This document shows positions 45,119 to 57,610 of a stretch of DNA of 64,000 bases, piece by piece. Below the pieces are notes generated by a model that saw only the letters and a list, made by a program, of their open reading frames with translations, did no database searches and was not told where the DNA came from. The DNA is from Anadara kagoshimensis. Taxonomy: Eukaryota; Mollusca; Bivalvia; Arcoida; Arcidae. The position numbers and the translations under genes were made by a program. The DNA lies in contig CM037869.1 of the NCBI GenBank assembly GCA_021292105.1, positions 43,307,990-43,371,989 on the forward strand. Reading direction: 5' to 3'. The stretch's first letter is position 1. Each line of letters begins with the position of its first letter.

Positions 45119-47885
45119 CTGCAATAATACAAATACAAGGACTGAAATTGCAGATAGAATAAAGAAATTTTGTCAAAAGCCAACACAAACAAAAAAATAT
45201 AATAAAAAAAGGAAAAGAAAAAGGCAGAGTACAAGACATAAAAAAAACCAAACATACCAATCCATAACACACATCACAATTCCAAAGCAAAATAAAAACT
45301 CTAAAGCTGGTAAATTATTTTAAGCATGTTAACTTCCTCCAGGGAAGTGAGGCCGGGTGCTGCGACAGGATCAGAACATCTTGTTTAGCAAACTAACCTG
45401 AGAAAAATATTGTTTTAATCCGCTAACAAGTGTTTCGGTACTAATATTTACAGTGGGTTTCCGCTGAAAATCGAACTTTATTTTAAAATACATGTAGTAG
45501 TACTAAAAGTACTAAATACTCAAAGTATCGGAATTCATTGAGGATAGAACAAGCAGACTGCAGTATAGAAACAAATGTTTTGATGGCACTCAATTACTCA
45601 TGAATACGATATGTGTCTCGAACTCTGATTACGTAACGTTTAATTATCGGCAAGGATTTTCTATACAACGACAGACATACGGGCGATCACCTGTCAATGA
45701 AAAAAATGAGTATATTGTATTTTCGGTAAGGACTTGTTTGTTTATGTTTGAAAAACGTCTCAATTGACTTCATGTTGTGGAATATAGCTGTGTGAGTGGA
45801 AATAAAACGTTTATAATTTGCAGTTTTCTAAAAAAGTGATAATTTAGTGCTAGACAAATGATTATCTAACTGCCAAAAAGATTATTAATGGAAAATTGTG
45901 GTTTGACAGCGATGGTAAAAATAAATATTAATGATGTTATTTTTATTTTCCATCAATTATATAGTGAATTATTATTTTTCATCATTGAAAATTAGGGAAT
46001 TGTAATATATGGTACCCCCGGGAAAGCTTTGTCTACCAGAATTTTACATATAACCATACATTGTGAAAAGAATAATACGAGGGCGAGGGAATAACCTTCA
46101 GATGTAACAATTTTAATAGTAAAGATTCGTCTACCACAATTTAACATGCAAGTACTGCATTAATTTTGGCGACAACATAATATTTTGACGAGATTTAGCG
46201 ACCAAATGCAATGGTTTCGTTGACAAATTGCGTATCCCCGGTGAAAGTTCAGGTGTTAAACTTAATTTATCAGCTACAAAGTTTTTACTTTGCTTTGGGA
46301 CTGGGATTTAAACATGGATTGATATGTTTGGTTTTGATATTTTTTAAATCTTGGAGATTTCGAGACGGAATTCACACTCGCATCCCTTTAGAAAATTGTT
46401 AAAGTAATTGCGTTCTTTTGTTTCTAAACACTTAAAATAAACCTGAATTATTTCTAAACCTGTTTTAATTTGGCAGAATTAGACGGTCACCTCCGAATCA
46501 AGTCTTAAAGGCCGCGGTGATCTAATGGATAAGACGTAAGTCTTCAAATCCAGGGTCTCTCACAGCTGTGAGTTCGAGTCCCGCTCAGACCACATGTGGG
46601 AAAGTGAACTTTCCTTGTCGTTAGCCTTTACTGGTTCACCTGGTATCAGTATAATGGACTGGGGGAGTGGTACGCTTGTCTGCGGCGTATTGACTCTGTG
46701 AGCTAGCACGTTAAAGTCACCCTGATTGCGCGCTAGTACAAGGCAGACCATAAAACACACTCGCACTTCACACGCATACAAAAAACTGTTCATACATAAA
46801 TCCATAGAGATTAATAAAATAGTTTTCGTCTGGAATTTTGTTGATGTGACGTTAAGCAACATTCAACCAATCAACCAAACAACAAGTCCTTATTATTAGT
46901 GCTCAGACCAAAATTTTGGAAATTCAAATACATTTGTATTTTCTAAGATGTTGAAATGAGGAAAATCAAAGGGTATTTTATCAAAATCAACCCAAGGGAA
47001 TATTTAAAACGACTAACTATAGCTTAGGTTTTTGAATTTTTAAAATTTAGGAAAAAAATTGATGAACCACGTTTATCTGACAATGATATGTATTGACCCT
47101 AGGTTTATGGTATCCTCGGGGATGCTAACCAGCCCAAAGGTGATAAAAACAAACATACTAATCCATGTCCAAATTACAATCCAGATACAAAGTGAAAGTG
47201 ACACGTTAGGTTAATACATGAACTGAAACCAGGGAAACGAGGCCTGGTGCTCCCGAGGGGTAAGCACTTCCTGGTAAGCTAGGTACACCTGTCACGTGTG
47301 TAGCGAAGACCAGAAAACAACAAAGTAAAAATGTTAAAAAAGAAAACATCAAAGCCACATTGACAAATGGCGTTCTGTAAGCGAAAAGGGCTTTAGAACA
47401 AAACCAGCGTAGTGCAGAAAACAAAATCGAATATAGGCTGTTAGGTCTCTTTTTTACAATTTCTCTAAAACCTTTAGGATATTTTTAGTTCTATAACCTA
47501 AAGATGGTGCTATACATATATAACGCACGAAAAAAATATACCCCGAAAACTAGTTTGAGAAGGGTATGTCTGTCTGTCCTTGTAAAATCGTGTCCGGGTT
47601 ATATCTCATAATTGCTTTAGAAGAATGTCAAAAAACTTGGATTATCTTCATGGTCAAAGGTGTGTCATCACATTGAACCAAGTTCATATCGGAGAGGTTA
47701 CGGTCTAGAAAAACATTAACTTTGTGGGTGTTTTTCCCGGGGGTATTTGGCGCTCAAGAGACAGTTCTACTTTTATCTGAGGGCTGTGTTTTGCAAATTG
47801 ATGATTATATTGATACTTACGACAAATGTAAAACAAAAATGGATAGCAGTATAACCAGTGTGTATATGTTTGAAATTGTTCCCAT
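44242..47885 (-). CDS. LASGLVamide-type multi-copy neuropeptide precursor
   Basis: Two coding exons, 47885-47821 and 45118-44242, join in phase to 313 codons plus TAA. Residues 1-22 are a signal peptide (hydrophobic core TLVILLSIFVLHL). Residues 23-54 are an acidic spacer ending in KR. Residues 55-275 are 17 contiguous 13-residue units, 276-296 an acidic Ser-rich spacer ending KR, 297-309 the 18th unit, then SVSR. Each unit is ten residues plus GKR: Gly gives the C-terminal amide and KR is the prohormone convertase site. Predicted products: YIDSLASGLVamide (12), FIDPMASGLVamide (5), SFDPLSSGLVamide (1). From memory, peptides with this C-terminus are listed in bivalve neuropeptide surveys as LASGLVamide. 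A distant likeness to buccalin (DSLAFSGGLamide) is visible but unproven. The receptor and action are unknown to me. Secreted from neurons via the regulated pathway (inference from architecture). Confidence 0.92.
45245..45400 (+). repeat. Family A copy in the neuropeptide intron
   Basis: ACATACCAATCCATAACACA to CCAGGGAAGTGAGGCCGGGT. The ATG that appears to extend the neuropeptide frame upstream (45270) belongs to this repeat. Confidence 0.75.
46509..46880 (+). mobile_element. tRNA-headed SINE, family D, in the neuropeptide gene intron
   Basis: Head AAGGCCGCGGTGATCTAATG, B-box GAGTTCGAGTCCCGC, tail GACGTTAAGCAACATTCAAC. Inserted antisense to the neuropeptide gene. Confidence 0.85.
47145..47300 (+). 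repeat. Family A copy in the neuropeptide intron
   Basis: ACATACTAATCCATGTCCAA to GGTAAGCACTTCCTGGTAAG and CACGTGTGTAG. Confidence 0.75.
47821..47885 (-). CDS. Neuropeptide precursor exon 1 (signal peptide)
   Basis: 65 nt from ATG at 47885-47883 to the GTAAGT donor at 47820, phase 2. It encodes MGTISNIY then a hydrophobic core and ends with two bases (TC) that complete Ser22 with exon 2. The start context AAGATGG is strong (A at -3, G at +4). It was found by asking for a signal peptide followed by a phase-2 donor upstream of exon 2; a signal peptide in exactly the right phase is hard to obtain by chance. Confidence 0.85.
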
Positions 47886-48059
47886 CTTATTTTTTTGTTA
47901 AGTATCTAGCGCTGGAATTTAATTACTGATGAAGTGTTCTTCTTAGTTCTTGTTTCTAAAAAGAAAAGAAAAATAAATCCTGTAACTTATTCAATCGTTA
48001 AACAATACATATCAGCCAATGCTGAGAACACAATCTCTTGTTTTTCTTTCTGAAAAGAA

Positions 48060-48320
48060 CATGTAATTAATCTTGTAAATTATTCAAATCGTTAAACACA
48101 TACATATCGGTCAATGTTGAAATCACAATCTCAAAAAGTAAGTTAAAACTTTTAAAAACTGAAAAACCAAGTTATGCAGGTGAACCTGAAAAGGGGGAGG
48201 AAGGTCGGGGTGCCCCAGAAGGGTAAGCACTTTCTGTCTGGCTACATCCGCCACGTGTGAAACCCAAATCGAGAATGAAAAGAACATGGGAGTATGGACC
48301 GCCAAAGATAACCAGGATAA
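48060..48320 (+). repeat. Family A copy upstream of the neuropeptide gene
   Basis: CATACATATCGGTCAATGTT, CAGAAGGGTAAGCACTTTCT, CACGTGTGAAAC, ACATGGGAGTATGGACCGCC. Starts about 175 bp upstream of the start codon on the gene's strand. Confidence 0.75.
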
Positions 48321-48934
48321 AAACCTAAATATCAACGCTCTGAAAACTGTGCACCAACCCAATGAACCCCTGTTCCCTTAACTCAGAAAAACAGACACAA
48401 AAAAATCGTGGTTTCTCTTATCCCAAAAGACTCATGAAACGCTAGTTTTGTCCTGTTTCCATAACTTGTAATACCGGGGTCCCTAACTCATAGAGCAATG
48501 ATTCCCTAGACCATAAAAAACTAGATCCGTTAAACATAAATCCTGTATTCACTAATCTGGCCCATAAAAACTCACGGAAGTCTGGTTTCTAAATAAAAAA
48601 GCTTGAATTCATAATTCACAAGTGTCTTGTTTAATAAATCATAAAATAATGGTTTTCTAAGTCAACTTAAATGACTCCCTTGATGCAGGTTTGTATACGG
48701 CATGACATGTCTATATGCGCTTTAGGTAGTAACACAGGCCTTATATATGTCACGATGAGCGAGACATACAAGTATGACAATTCTAAATTCAATGGCATTG
48801 TCAAGTTGTCAGTTTCAATGAACATCTAAAATGGTACATTGATTTTTTAAAGAAAAATTGAATTAAATATTATATATTGATCTTTGAAAGAATAGTGTTC
48901 ATCAATATATGAGACCATTTACAAATGTTATATA

Positions 48935-49085
48935 AAAAACAAACATACTAATCCATTTCCAAATCACAATCCCTAACCAAAACTGACAAATTAGGTTAAA
49001 CTTGAGCGTCCACCGTGGAAGTGAGACCAGGTGATCCGGGAGGGTGAGCACTATCTATTAAACTAGATATATCCTACATCTTTTT
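48935..49085 (+). repeat. Family A copy
   Basis: ACATACTAATCCATTTCCAA to CCACCGTGGAAGTGAGACCA and GGAGGGTGAGCACTATC. Confidence 0.75.
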
Positions 49086-49329
49086 AAAAGAAATTACAAA
49101 AATGCTAAAACATATTCCAAATAATTAATTTGGCCACTGCAAGTTTCCTCACATGACCAGCGACAATTAGCGAATTTCGAATAAAAGCGATGTAAATGGT
49201 GTCATGGAACCATTATCTTTTGACGCTACTCTACAGAGGTTATGATTTCTTTTTTGAAGTCAAACCAAAGGCAAACAAATCGGTCAATGTCAGTGTTCAG
49301 ATTACAATCCCAAATACAAACTAAAATAC

Positions 49330-49690
49330 TACGAAGTAGGCTGCTTGCAAATAAATTGTTGACTCAGGGATATTGCAAGATTAGGCTTATCAAGGTCCTC
49401 AAAAAGTTTTATGGCCGTCATCACAGTATTGTTGATAAGTTTGATGTCTCTGTGTCCAGGATTGCCTTATATATATTTGACGTCTCATAGTTCCATGTTC
49501 CTTTTACACAATTTTGATTACACACGTGGCGGGTGTAGCTAGCTAAACAGGAGGTGCTTACCCTTCCGGAGCACCCGGCCTCACTTTCCTGGTGGAAGTT
49601 CACGTTTAACCTAACTTGTCAGTTCAAAAGTTTTTACTTTGCTTCTGGATTGTGATTCGGAAATGGATTAGTATGTTTGTTTTTGATTGA
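49330..49690 (-). repeat. Family A, long reverse copy with 3' extension
   Basis: The extension GCTGCTTGCAAATAAATTGT and GGCCGTCATCACAGTATTGT joins the core (TACCCTTCCGGAGCACCCGG) and the 5' end (GATTGTGATTCGGAAATGGA). It defines the family's full extent, about 370 bp. Confidence 0.85.
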
Positions 49691-49714
49691 AAACATAAAT
49701 ATATTAAAATGGTA

Positions 49715-50100
49715 CAGGAAATTAAACGTGTGAACTTCGACCAGGTTAAGGAAGTTTAGTGTTCGGAGAGCGTAAGCACCTCCTGTATAGCTAACTACAT
49801 GGATTACGTGTGAAATTAAAGTTGAAAATGAAAGCAACATGGAACTATGGGACGTCAAATATATCCAGGATAATTATGAATACTTAAAAAGACGTAAGTG
49901 TAGAACATAAAAAATCAAACATACTAATTCATGCGCACAATCACAATCATCACAATCTAGAAACAAAGTAAAATTTTTGAAACTGAGAAAGTAGGTTAAA
50001 CACATGAGCTTCCACCTGGGAAGTTAGGCCGGGTGCTACGGAAGGGTGAACACCCCCTTTTTAGCTAGCTACAGCCGCCACGTGTGTAATCAAAATTGAA
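49715..50100 (+). repeat. Two further family A copies
   Basis: First copy 49715-49870 (GTAAGCACCTCCTGTATAGC), second 49905-50100 (GGAAGGGTGAACACCCCC, GCCACGTGTGTAATCAAAAT). Confidence 0.8.
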
Positions 50101-50623
50101 CATTTTTTACACTGGTTCAAAGTAAAATATTTTACACGTGACGTACAGAATCTACGCCATTAGCAATATAGCAGACGACAGAAACAAAACAAGTCAATTA
50201 TAGAAGACAAGATTATCATCCTGATGTGTACATTTCTCGTTGAAATGATAGTTGTTCATCACCATTTTGGCCCTTATATTACCAGCTTTACGACAACTTA
50301 ATTACCCAATCAACCTTAAGTCTATATTTATATAAACATTTAGTATTCATCATTATCTCTTCGTTTCGTTTATTTTATCTATTAACGAGTCTGTATTTTT
50401 CTGAATGTGACCATGGGCCTCTTTAAATAGTTTTACTTTATGGAAGTGTGAATTGCTTGTAATCGAATTTTCTACACATAAATGGTATTCCCGAGGACAT
50501 GTGTAAAACCAATTTCAAAAAGATGTGACAAGTTTGAATTGTGATCTTCCGATTGTTCACATCAGTCAAGATTATATTGCGAAAAAATGACATTTATTTT
50601 CAGCGTTGACTGTATACGTACAC

Positions 50624-50772
50624 ACAGTCCAACTTGCTTATAAAGGCCAGTAGAATTGTATCCCAATTGTTCTTTATTCATATTATTTGAATCCGTATAT
50701 AAAGGCCACCTGCCAAGAAATGCCACTTTTACTGGTTCCCTTGGGTGGACTTTATAGACAGGTTTGACTGTA
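50624..50772. mobile_element. Palindromic MITE, family B
   Basis: ACAGTCCAACTTGCTTATAA to GACAGGTTTGACTGTA, lacking about 30 bp after the left terminus. Confidence 0.85.
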
Positions 50773-50956
50773 TACGAAATATTATAACATAAATCTTCAC
50801 GACCATACATTTTTACCATGCCTAATTTATTATTATTTATTTATTTTTATTATTTAAAATTCACTCTTAACATTATACATCAAAAAGTCAAGTAAATTAA
50901 CAAAAACTATTATTCTGTTTGATTCTAAGTCCCCGGGTGGGGTGGGGGGGGGGGGG

Positions 50957-51124
50957 GCGATGGTTTAATGGATAAGACGTCAGTCTTCAAATCCAGGGTC
51001 TCTCACTGCTGTGAGTTCGAGCCCCGCTCTAACCACATGTGGGAAGTGAATTTCCCTTGCTTGCTGTGGCCTTTACTGGTTCACCTGGTATCAGTAAAAT
51101 GTGACTGGTGGAGTGGTACGCTTG
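50957..51124 (+). mobile_element. 5' half of a family D SINE
   Basis: Head and B-box as in the 37447 copy, ending soon after GAGTGGTACGCTTGG. It follows a G-run (50941-50956). The 3' half is absent. Confidence 0.75.
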
Positions 51125-51964
51125 GTACAACAGTGGTTGAATCATTTGTATTGTTTATCACGCGCAATAGTGATATAATATAATTTAACTTTCTATGGAC
51201 TAATTTTGATTTTGGTTAATCAAAGGTTATGAGAAGAAACCAAGATAGAAAATCCAGGTAGGCGAGCCTGGCAACCATATAGAGTTAAATCACCTATGAG
51301 GAGGGAACCCCGAAAGAAAAACCTGGCTCACGGGATTGGAGGTTTGATGTGGGTCTTATTATCCAACCCTAGAAAATAAAATCTAGTTACAGAAACGTCA
51401 ACGTAAGTGGACAAATCGTGTAAATCGTTACCTCATAGATCACATTGCCTTTTATTACCTAGGTTCGAGTTCCCATTCGGAGCAGACAATAAAACAAAAA
51501 CTTTGTGAATCACATCATCTGGCGTAAAAAAGAAAGCATTGTTTGTCTGGCATGCAGTTATTAATACCGAGGTTTTCAGAACACAAAAAGGCATATACGT
51601 TTAATTCATTTTTCGCTTTTATTACTGATCCACTAATGGAAAACTAAGGTCGTCCTGTCGCTTGCCATGGATAAAACTTAGATATATTGTAGATTTCATT
51701 GTCACTAAGTAGTTAATTATTGCAAAAAACCCCCAAAAAACCCCAATAGCTAGTACGCTATTTGTTTTATTTTCCCACAAGCGAAGTGGGGGGGGGGGGG
51801 GGACATAGAGTGTTTTCCACATTTTTTTACATCAAAAGTTTGTCTGCCATTCTTCTATGTATTTCAGCAATTATTTATGAATTTTTAGAGAAACAATATT
51901 TGTATGGAGTAGATGTGTCATAGGCTATATGCATTTTGATCATGCACATTGTTGTGGTTCATTC

Positions 51965-52290
51965 AAAAACAAACATACTAATCCATGTCCGAATCAAGGA
52001 GCAAAGTAAAAACTTTGAAACTGACAAGTTAGGATAGAAATGTGAACTTTCACCATGGAAGTGCGGCTGGGTGCTCCAGATGGGTAGGTACCTTCTGTTT
52101 AGATAGCTACACCGCCTCGTGTGTAATCAAAATTGTGTGAAAGTAACATGGAACTATTGGACGTCAAATATATCCAGGACAAATCCTTGACACAGATGCA
52201 TGACGGTCATAAAACATTTGGAAGGCCTTGATAAGCCTAGGCTTGCAATATACCTGGGTTAACAATTTATTTGCAAGCAAGCTGCTTCGT
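51965..52290 (+). repeat. Family A, full copy
   Basis: ACATACTAATCCATGTCCGA, then core GGGTGCTCCAGATGGGTAGG, and 3' extension GGTTAACAATTTATTTGCAA. Confidence 0.85.
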
Positions 52291-52514
52291 TGAACAAAGT
52301 CGCCATAGGGGGAACAAACTCGACCAAAGCATATTAATTGGGAACAAATACACCACAAGCAGGAGAAGCAGGTATATTGCTGCAAAGAAAAAAGGGACAA
52401 CATGGATTTTCAAGTTTAGCGTTTGTTTGGTGGCACCCTGTTTTATTTTTTACTTATTGGCTAAGATTCTGTATTATCTAACAAAATTTCAAAACCTTCT
52501 TTCTTAAATTTTAA

Positions 52515-54380
52515 TATTTGCCCCCATTTCTCGACCAGGAGATATGAAATAAATTCAATTATTAATTATTATGACAATGGTTTGTTTGAGGACGGCGCGT
52601 CCTTACTATCATCAATAACGTATTCAATTTGATGGACCCAAAGGGAAATGTACATAAATTTTATACTAAATATAGAAAGACCCATAAGAAAAGGTACTTG
52701 ATTATATATTAAACCAGGGTTAAATTTACTGCACTAGACGACTGTTTCTGAATACAAATCCTCATCAGTAGTGCTTGGACCGAATTGTGAAACCATTTTA
52801 AATGGAAAAAATATTCAAAAGACCACAATATATTTAAACAAATTTAACTAAGGAAATACCTTGCATAAGAGAGTAAACGTTAGTTGTCAAGGAGTTTCTG
52901 ATTTTAACTAGCAGCAAATTTAAACAAGTATATTTTTGACAATATAAAAGTATTGACTACTGAGTTAATGATCTCCTGGGGGAAACTTAGTCCACCAGCA
53001 TACCGAGATACCGGCCAATTTGTTTAAGTTTTATAGTACACCAGTGTTAATTTTACAGCACTCGACGGCCGTCTCGATTCACTTATTACTTGTAGCTTTG
53101 GTTCTGTATAATTTTTAATATTTTAACAAATTTCAAAATCCTCTTTTTCAGTTTTAATTTTTGTCTCAATTCTCGACCTGGAGATTTGAAATACAGTCAA
53201 TTGTTTCTTAATTATTAATTATTATGACATTTGTTTGAGGTCGGCGCATCCTTACCATCATCAATAACGTATTGATGGACCCAAAGGGAACGGTACTTAA
53301 AATTTAAACTTAAATATTGAGAGACCCATTGGAAAAGGCACTTAACTATATATTAAATCAGGGTTAAATTTACTGCACTAGACGACTGTTTCGGAATACA
53401 AATCCTCATCAGTAGTGCTTGGACCGAATTGTGAAACCATTTTAAATGGAAAAATATTCAAAAGACCACAATATATTAAAACAAATTAACTAAGGAAATA
53501 AGAGAGTAAACGTTAGATTTCGAGGATTTTCTGATTTTAACTAGCAGCAAATTTAAACAAGTATATTTTTGACAATATAAAAGTATTGACTACTGAGTTA
53601 ATGATCTCCTGGGGGAGACTTAGTCCACCAGCATACCGAGATACCGGCCAATTTGTTTAAGTTTTATAGTACACCAGTGTTAATTTTACAGCACTCGACG
53701 GCCGTCTCGATTCACTTATTACTTGTAGCTTTGGTTCTGTATAATTTTTAATATTTTAACAAATTTCAAAACCCTCTTTTTCAGTTTTAATTTTTGTCCC
53801 AATTCTCGACCAGGAGATATGAAATAAGTCAATTGTTTCTTAATTATTAATTATTATGACATTTGTTTGAGTCGGCGCATCCTTACCATCATCAATAACG
53901 TATTGATTGACCCAAAGGAACGGTACTTAAATTTTAAACTTAATATTGAGAGACCCATAGGAAAAGCACTTAAACTACATATTATACAAGTGTTTAACTT
54001 TACTGCACTAGACGGCTGTTTTGGAATGCAAATCCTCATCAGTAGCGCTTGGACAAAGGTGTGAAATCATCTTTAAGGATGTGGAAAATATCCAAAGAAC
54101 CAACATATATTTAACCAAATTTAGTTAAGGAAATATATTATACTGTGCATTGGGGAGGAGTAAACGTTAGATTTAGAGGATTTTCTGACTTTAACTAGCA
54201 GCAAATTTAGACAATTTTTTATTTTTGACAATAAGAAAGTATTCACAACTGAGTTTATGATATTATCATGAATGCTTAGTCCACCAGCAGAGATACCGGT
54301 CAAGTGTTTAAAATTTCATATTACACCAGTGTTTATTTTACAGCACTAGAAAGTCGTCCCATTTTAGTTATGACCTGTAG
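52515..54380. repeat. 640-bp tandem repeat, three copies (family F)
   Basis: ATCAATAACGTATT recurs at 52611, 53260 and 53891 (649 and 631 bp). Copies share CTAGACGACTGTTTCGGAAT, ATCCTCATCAGTAGTGCTTG and GATACCGGCCAATTTGTTTA. The third is most diverged; a further fragment lies near 54910. Confidence 0.9.
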
Positions 54381-54618
54381 CTTTGGTTCTGTATTATCTA
54401 ATATCAAATCTTTTTTAATTGCTAATTGTTATGATAATTGTATGCAGTGAATTTGTTTGCTTGAAATTACTACCAAATGAAAGTAGTTCCCCTAGGAAAA
54501 AAAGCTAAAATTTCCCAAATTGTATTCTATAATTCCCCAAAACAACTATGAAACACTGGAAAATTAAATCTAGTTGTCTTTACCTATAAAATATGATGTA
54601 GTGTCTTTGCAATGAAGA

Positions 54619-54800
54619 TACAGTCAAACATGTCCATAAAGGCCACCCAAGAGAACCAATAAATGTGGCTCTATGGGTAGGTGGCCTTTATATACAGGTT
54701 CAAATAATATGAATAAAGAACAATTGGATACAATTTTGCTGGCCTTTTTAAGCAGGTGGCCCTTATATAGAGGTGGTCTTTTAAGATAGGTTGGACTGTA
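54619..54800. mobile_element. Palindromic MITE, family B, reverse orientation
   Basis: TACAGTCAAACATGTCCATA to GATAGGTTGGACTGTA; complete ends. Confidence 0.85.
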
Positions 54801-55449
54801 TTAGATATAGCATAATATAATGTAGTTTGATAGATCTTGGAACTTCAATTTTCCCAATCTTAAATGCAGAAAGCAGTTTTCCAAAAATTTAATAAGATCA
54901 CTGGCATAAATACGGCGAATCCTAATGATAATCAATACCGTATTGATAGACCCATAGGAGAAGGTTCTTAAATTAAATATGTCCCGACAATACCATCCTC
55001 TTGCTGATAAATATCTTTGTAAATAAAAGTCAGTAAGTATATCATGATATAACGATCATCACACTGCTTAGAATAGACGCTAATAAAGAATTGAATGCCA
55101 CAGAAAGCTATTGTAGGTGTAACACGATATCGTCAATTGTCCAATTATAAGCAATTTTTTTCTTTCTCTCTATAGTCATAGTAGCATACATCTTCACATT
55201 TGCCAATAAATCGCGCCCACGGCGTTACAGACACCATACTAGCTTGGTTACTGAGCATATAGAAGACAAAGTTACAACATGAATGAGAATTGAAGTTGCA
55301 GGTCTACACCATGGACCGTTTTTGACATGTATAGGGTCTTAAATATAATGATAATAGTTAAAAAAGAATGATATTTTGTTGCGCTTTTTGTTAATAAAAT
55401 CCTAGCTATCCTAAAATTGAGAATGAAAGGGACATGGAAGTGTGGGAGG

Positions 55450-55750
55450 TCCACTCAAAAAGTGTTATGGCCGTCATCACAGTATTGTTGATAAGTTTGA
55501 TGTCTCTGTCCAGGATTGCCCTGGATATATTTGACGTCTCATAGTTCCATGTTCCTTTCACACAATTTTGATTACACACGTGGCGGGTGTAGCTACCTAG
55601 ACAGGAGGTGCTTACCCTTCCGGAGCACCCGGCCTCACTTCCCTGGTGGAAGTTTACGTGTCTAACCTAACTTGTCAGTTCCAAAGTTTTTACTTTACTT
55701 CTGGATTGTGATTCGGACATAGATTAGTATGTTTGATTTTGATTAGGACT
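55450..55750 (-). repeat. Family A, reverse copy
   Basis: GTTATGGCCGTCATCACAGT, TTGACGTCTCATAGTTCCAT, CTTCCGGAGCACCCGGCCTC; near-identical to 49330-49690. Confidence 0.88.
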
Positions 55751-56639
55751 TTTAAAATTTATTTTTTGTTTATCTGATAACACTATGTATTGCCTAGCAT
55801 AGCATTTTTTGTTTTTATGAATTTTAAAATCCAGTAAGTAAATAATTTTTATGAACAATGTTTATCTGACAATAATATGTATTGCCTAGCATAGCTTATT
55901 TTGTTTTTTATGATTTTTAGATACACGAAGCAAATAATTTTTATGAACAAGGTTTATCTGACAACACTATGTATTGAGCAGCGTAGCTTATTTTGTTTTT
56001 CAGAATTTTTAAATGCAAGAAGAAAATATTTTTATAAACATCAGGTATTGTAAAGGATTTTATCGATAATAATAAAATAAAAACTAACGACAGCACGTTT
56101 CTTCATATCGCAATATATTTCGAATACACAGTATTCCTTTTCAAGCTTACATTTTAACTAACTTTAAATTACAAAATACAAAATATATGTATAAACATTA
56201 TTTACAGATTATACAATATAATTACACAAAAGTGTCACCTGATTACTTGAAAAACCAATAAGGGTTTAGCCTAAGGTTGATTGGAACACATGCAATAAGA
56301 AAGTTGTCCCATTACCCGCTAATTGTTTATTTAGGGTAGGCCTTTCATCTTTGATATGTAAAGCCTCCAGGATCACCAACAATATGGACAATGAACAATG
56401 TTTATCTGACAACACCAATCAAAACTAAGCTAAGACCACTAATATTATTTTCACGTCATTCCGTAGCTTAACTAGCACACATCATGATTATCGTCGTCAA
56501 TCTTCTACGTAATGAGATAACAACACACTTAGTTTGTAGGTTATTTTACGAAAGTACATGTACTTCAATAATTACAACAAAATGATTAGCTGGTTGGAAT
56601 TTTTCAGCTGTTCGCGACAAAAAAGTTTGTTAATCTAAA

Positions 56640-57030
56640 TTTGATATATGACAGTCATGAAAGAACACTAGAGGGCCGTTTCAGATTACAATTTCTCATC
56701 AGTAGTGCTTGGACTAAAATTGTGGAAAGAATATTTTTCACCAGATGTTCAAACGTTACCTAAAGGACGAAAATATATTTTATCAAATGTAGCTAAGGAC
56801 ATACTTTGCATGAGGGAGTATACCTTAGTTTTTGTGGAATTTCACATTTTAACTAGAAGCAAATTTAGACAGTAGTATATTTTTGACAATAATACACAAT
56901 TATTGTCTACTTAGTTTGTGATATCCTAGGGGCACCAGCCACAAGCAGAGATACCGGACTTGTGGTTTAAATTACATATTATACCAGTTTTAATTTTACA
57001 GCACTAGACGGCCGTTTCGTATGATTCGAC
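56640..57030. repeat. Family F single copy
   Basis: CTCATCAGTAGTGCTTGGAC, TAGCTAAGGACATACTTTGC and CAGCACTAGACGGCCGTTTC. Confidence 0.75.
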
Positions 57031-57424
57031 CTTTTGCTCTATATGCGGAAGCTGATAATTTTCATTTTAATCTTGCTCTTATTTTATCATATCGGCCGAT
57101 GTTCAAATCAAAATCTCATAGCGAAGTTGAAAACTGGCAAATCAACTAAAACACATGTAATTCCTTTGGATGGATATGTTCCGTCTTGCGAGCTACAACC
57201 TACACGTGTGGCACCAAAACTTAGTAGCAGGTGTACGCTGTAGGTAGCTAGACAGGAGTGTTTATTCTTTCAGAACACCCATCCTCACTTTGCTTTTGGA
57301 AGTTCATGTTTTTAATTATTAACCAAATTTGAGTTTTCAAGGTTCACTGCTTTTGCGAATGTTAACATGGACCGACCCTTTTGTGTTTGATGATTATATA
57401 GAGGGGCAAGTTCTGGAATAGTGG

Positions 57425-57610
57425 GGAACACCAATGTCACACCAAAGACGTAATTTGGTAAAATATATTTTGGTCCTTTGCGTAGCTTTTCAACATCTTC
57501 AAAATAATCTTGGTTTCATAATTTTGGTTCAAGCACTAGTGATGAGGAATTGTATTCCGAAACGACAGCCTTGTGCTGTAAAATTAAAACTGGTATAATA
57601 TGTAATTACA
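57425..57610. repeat. Family F fragment, inverted
   Basis: AAATATATTTTGGTCCTTTG and GTGATGAGGAATTGTATTCC are complements of family F blocks; a second inverted fragment with the same order is at 58385-58545. Confidence 0.75.

Larger units (their letters stand above)
45119..47820 (-). other. Neuropeptide gene intron 1
   Basis: 2.7-kb intron between GTAAGT (47820) and CAG (45119). It contains two family A repeat copies (about 45245-45400 and 47145-47300), a tRNA-headed SINE (46509-46880) and AT-rich sequence from 45410 to 46500 in which I see no exon. Confidence 0.8.

Noticed and set aside
44345..45127. 260-codon open frame on the plus strand across the neuropeptide repeats
   Set aside because: It is the antisense shadow of the 39-bp peptide repeat; it lacks splice or start logic and the minus strand gives a classic prohormone.
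45119..45270. Upstream extension of the neuropeptide frame with a hydrophobic stretch that mimics a signal peptide
   Set aside because: It precedes a good CAG acceptor, is T-rich intron sequence, and its ATG lies in a family A repeat. The exon at 47821-47885 fits better.
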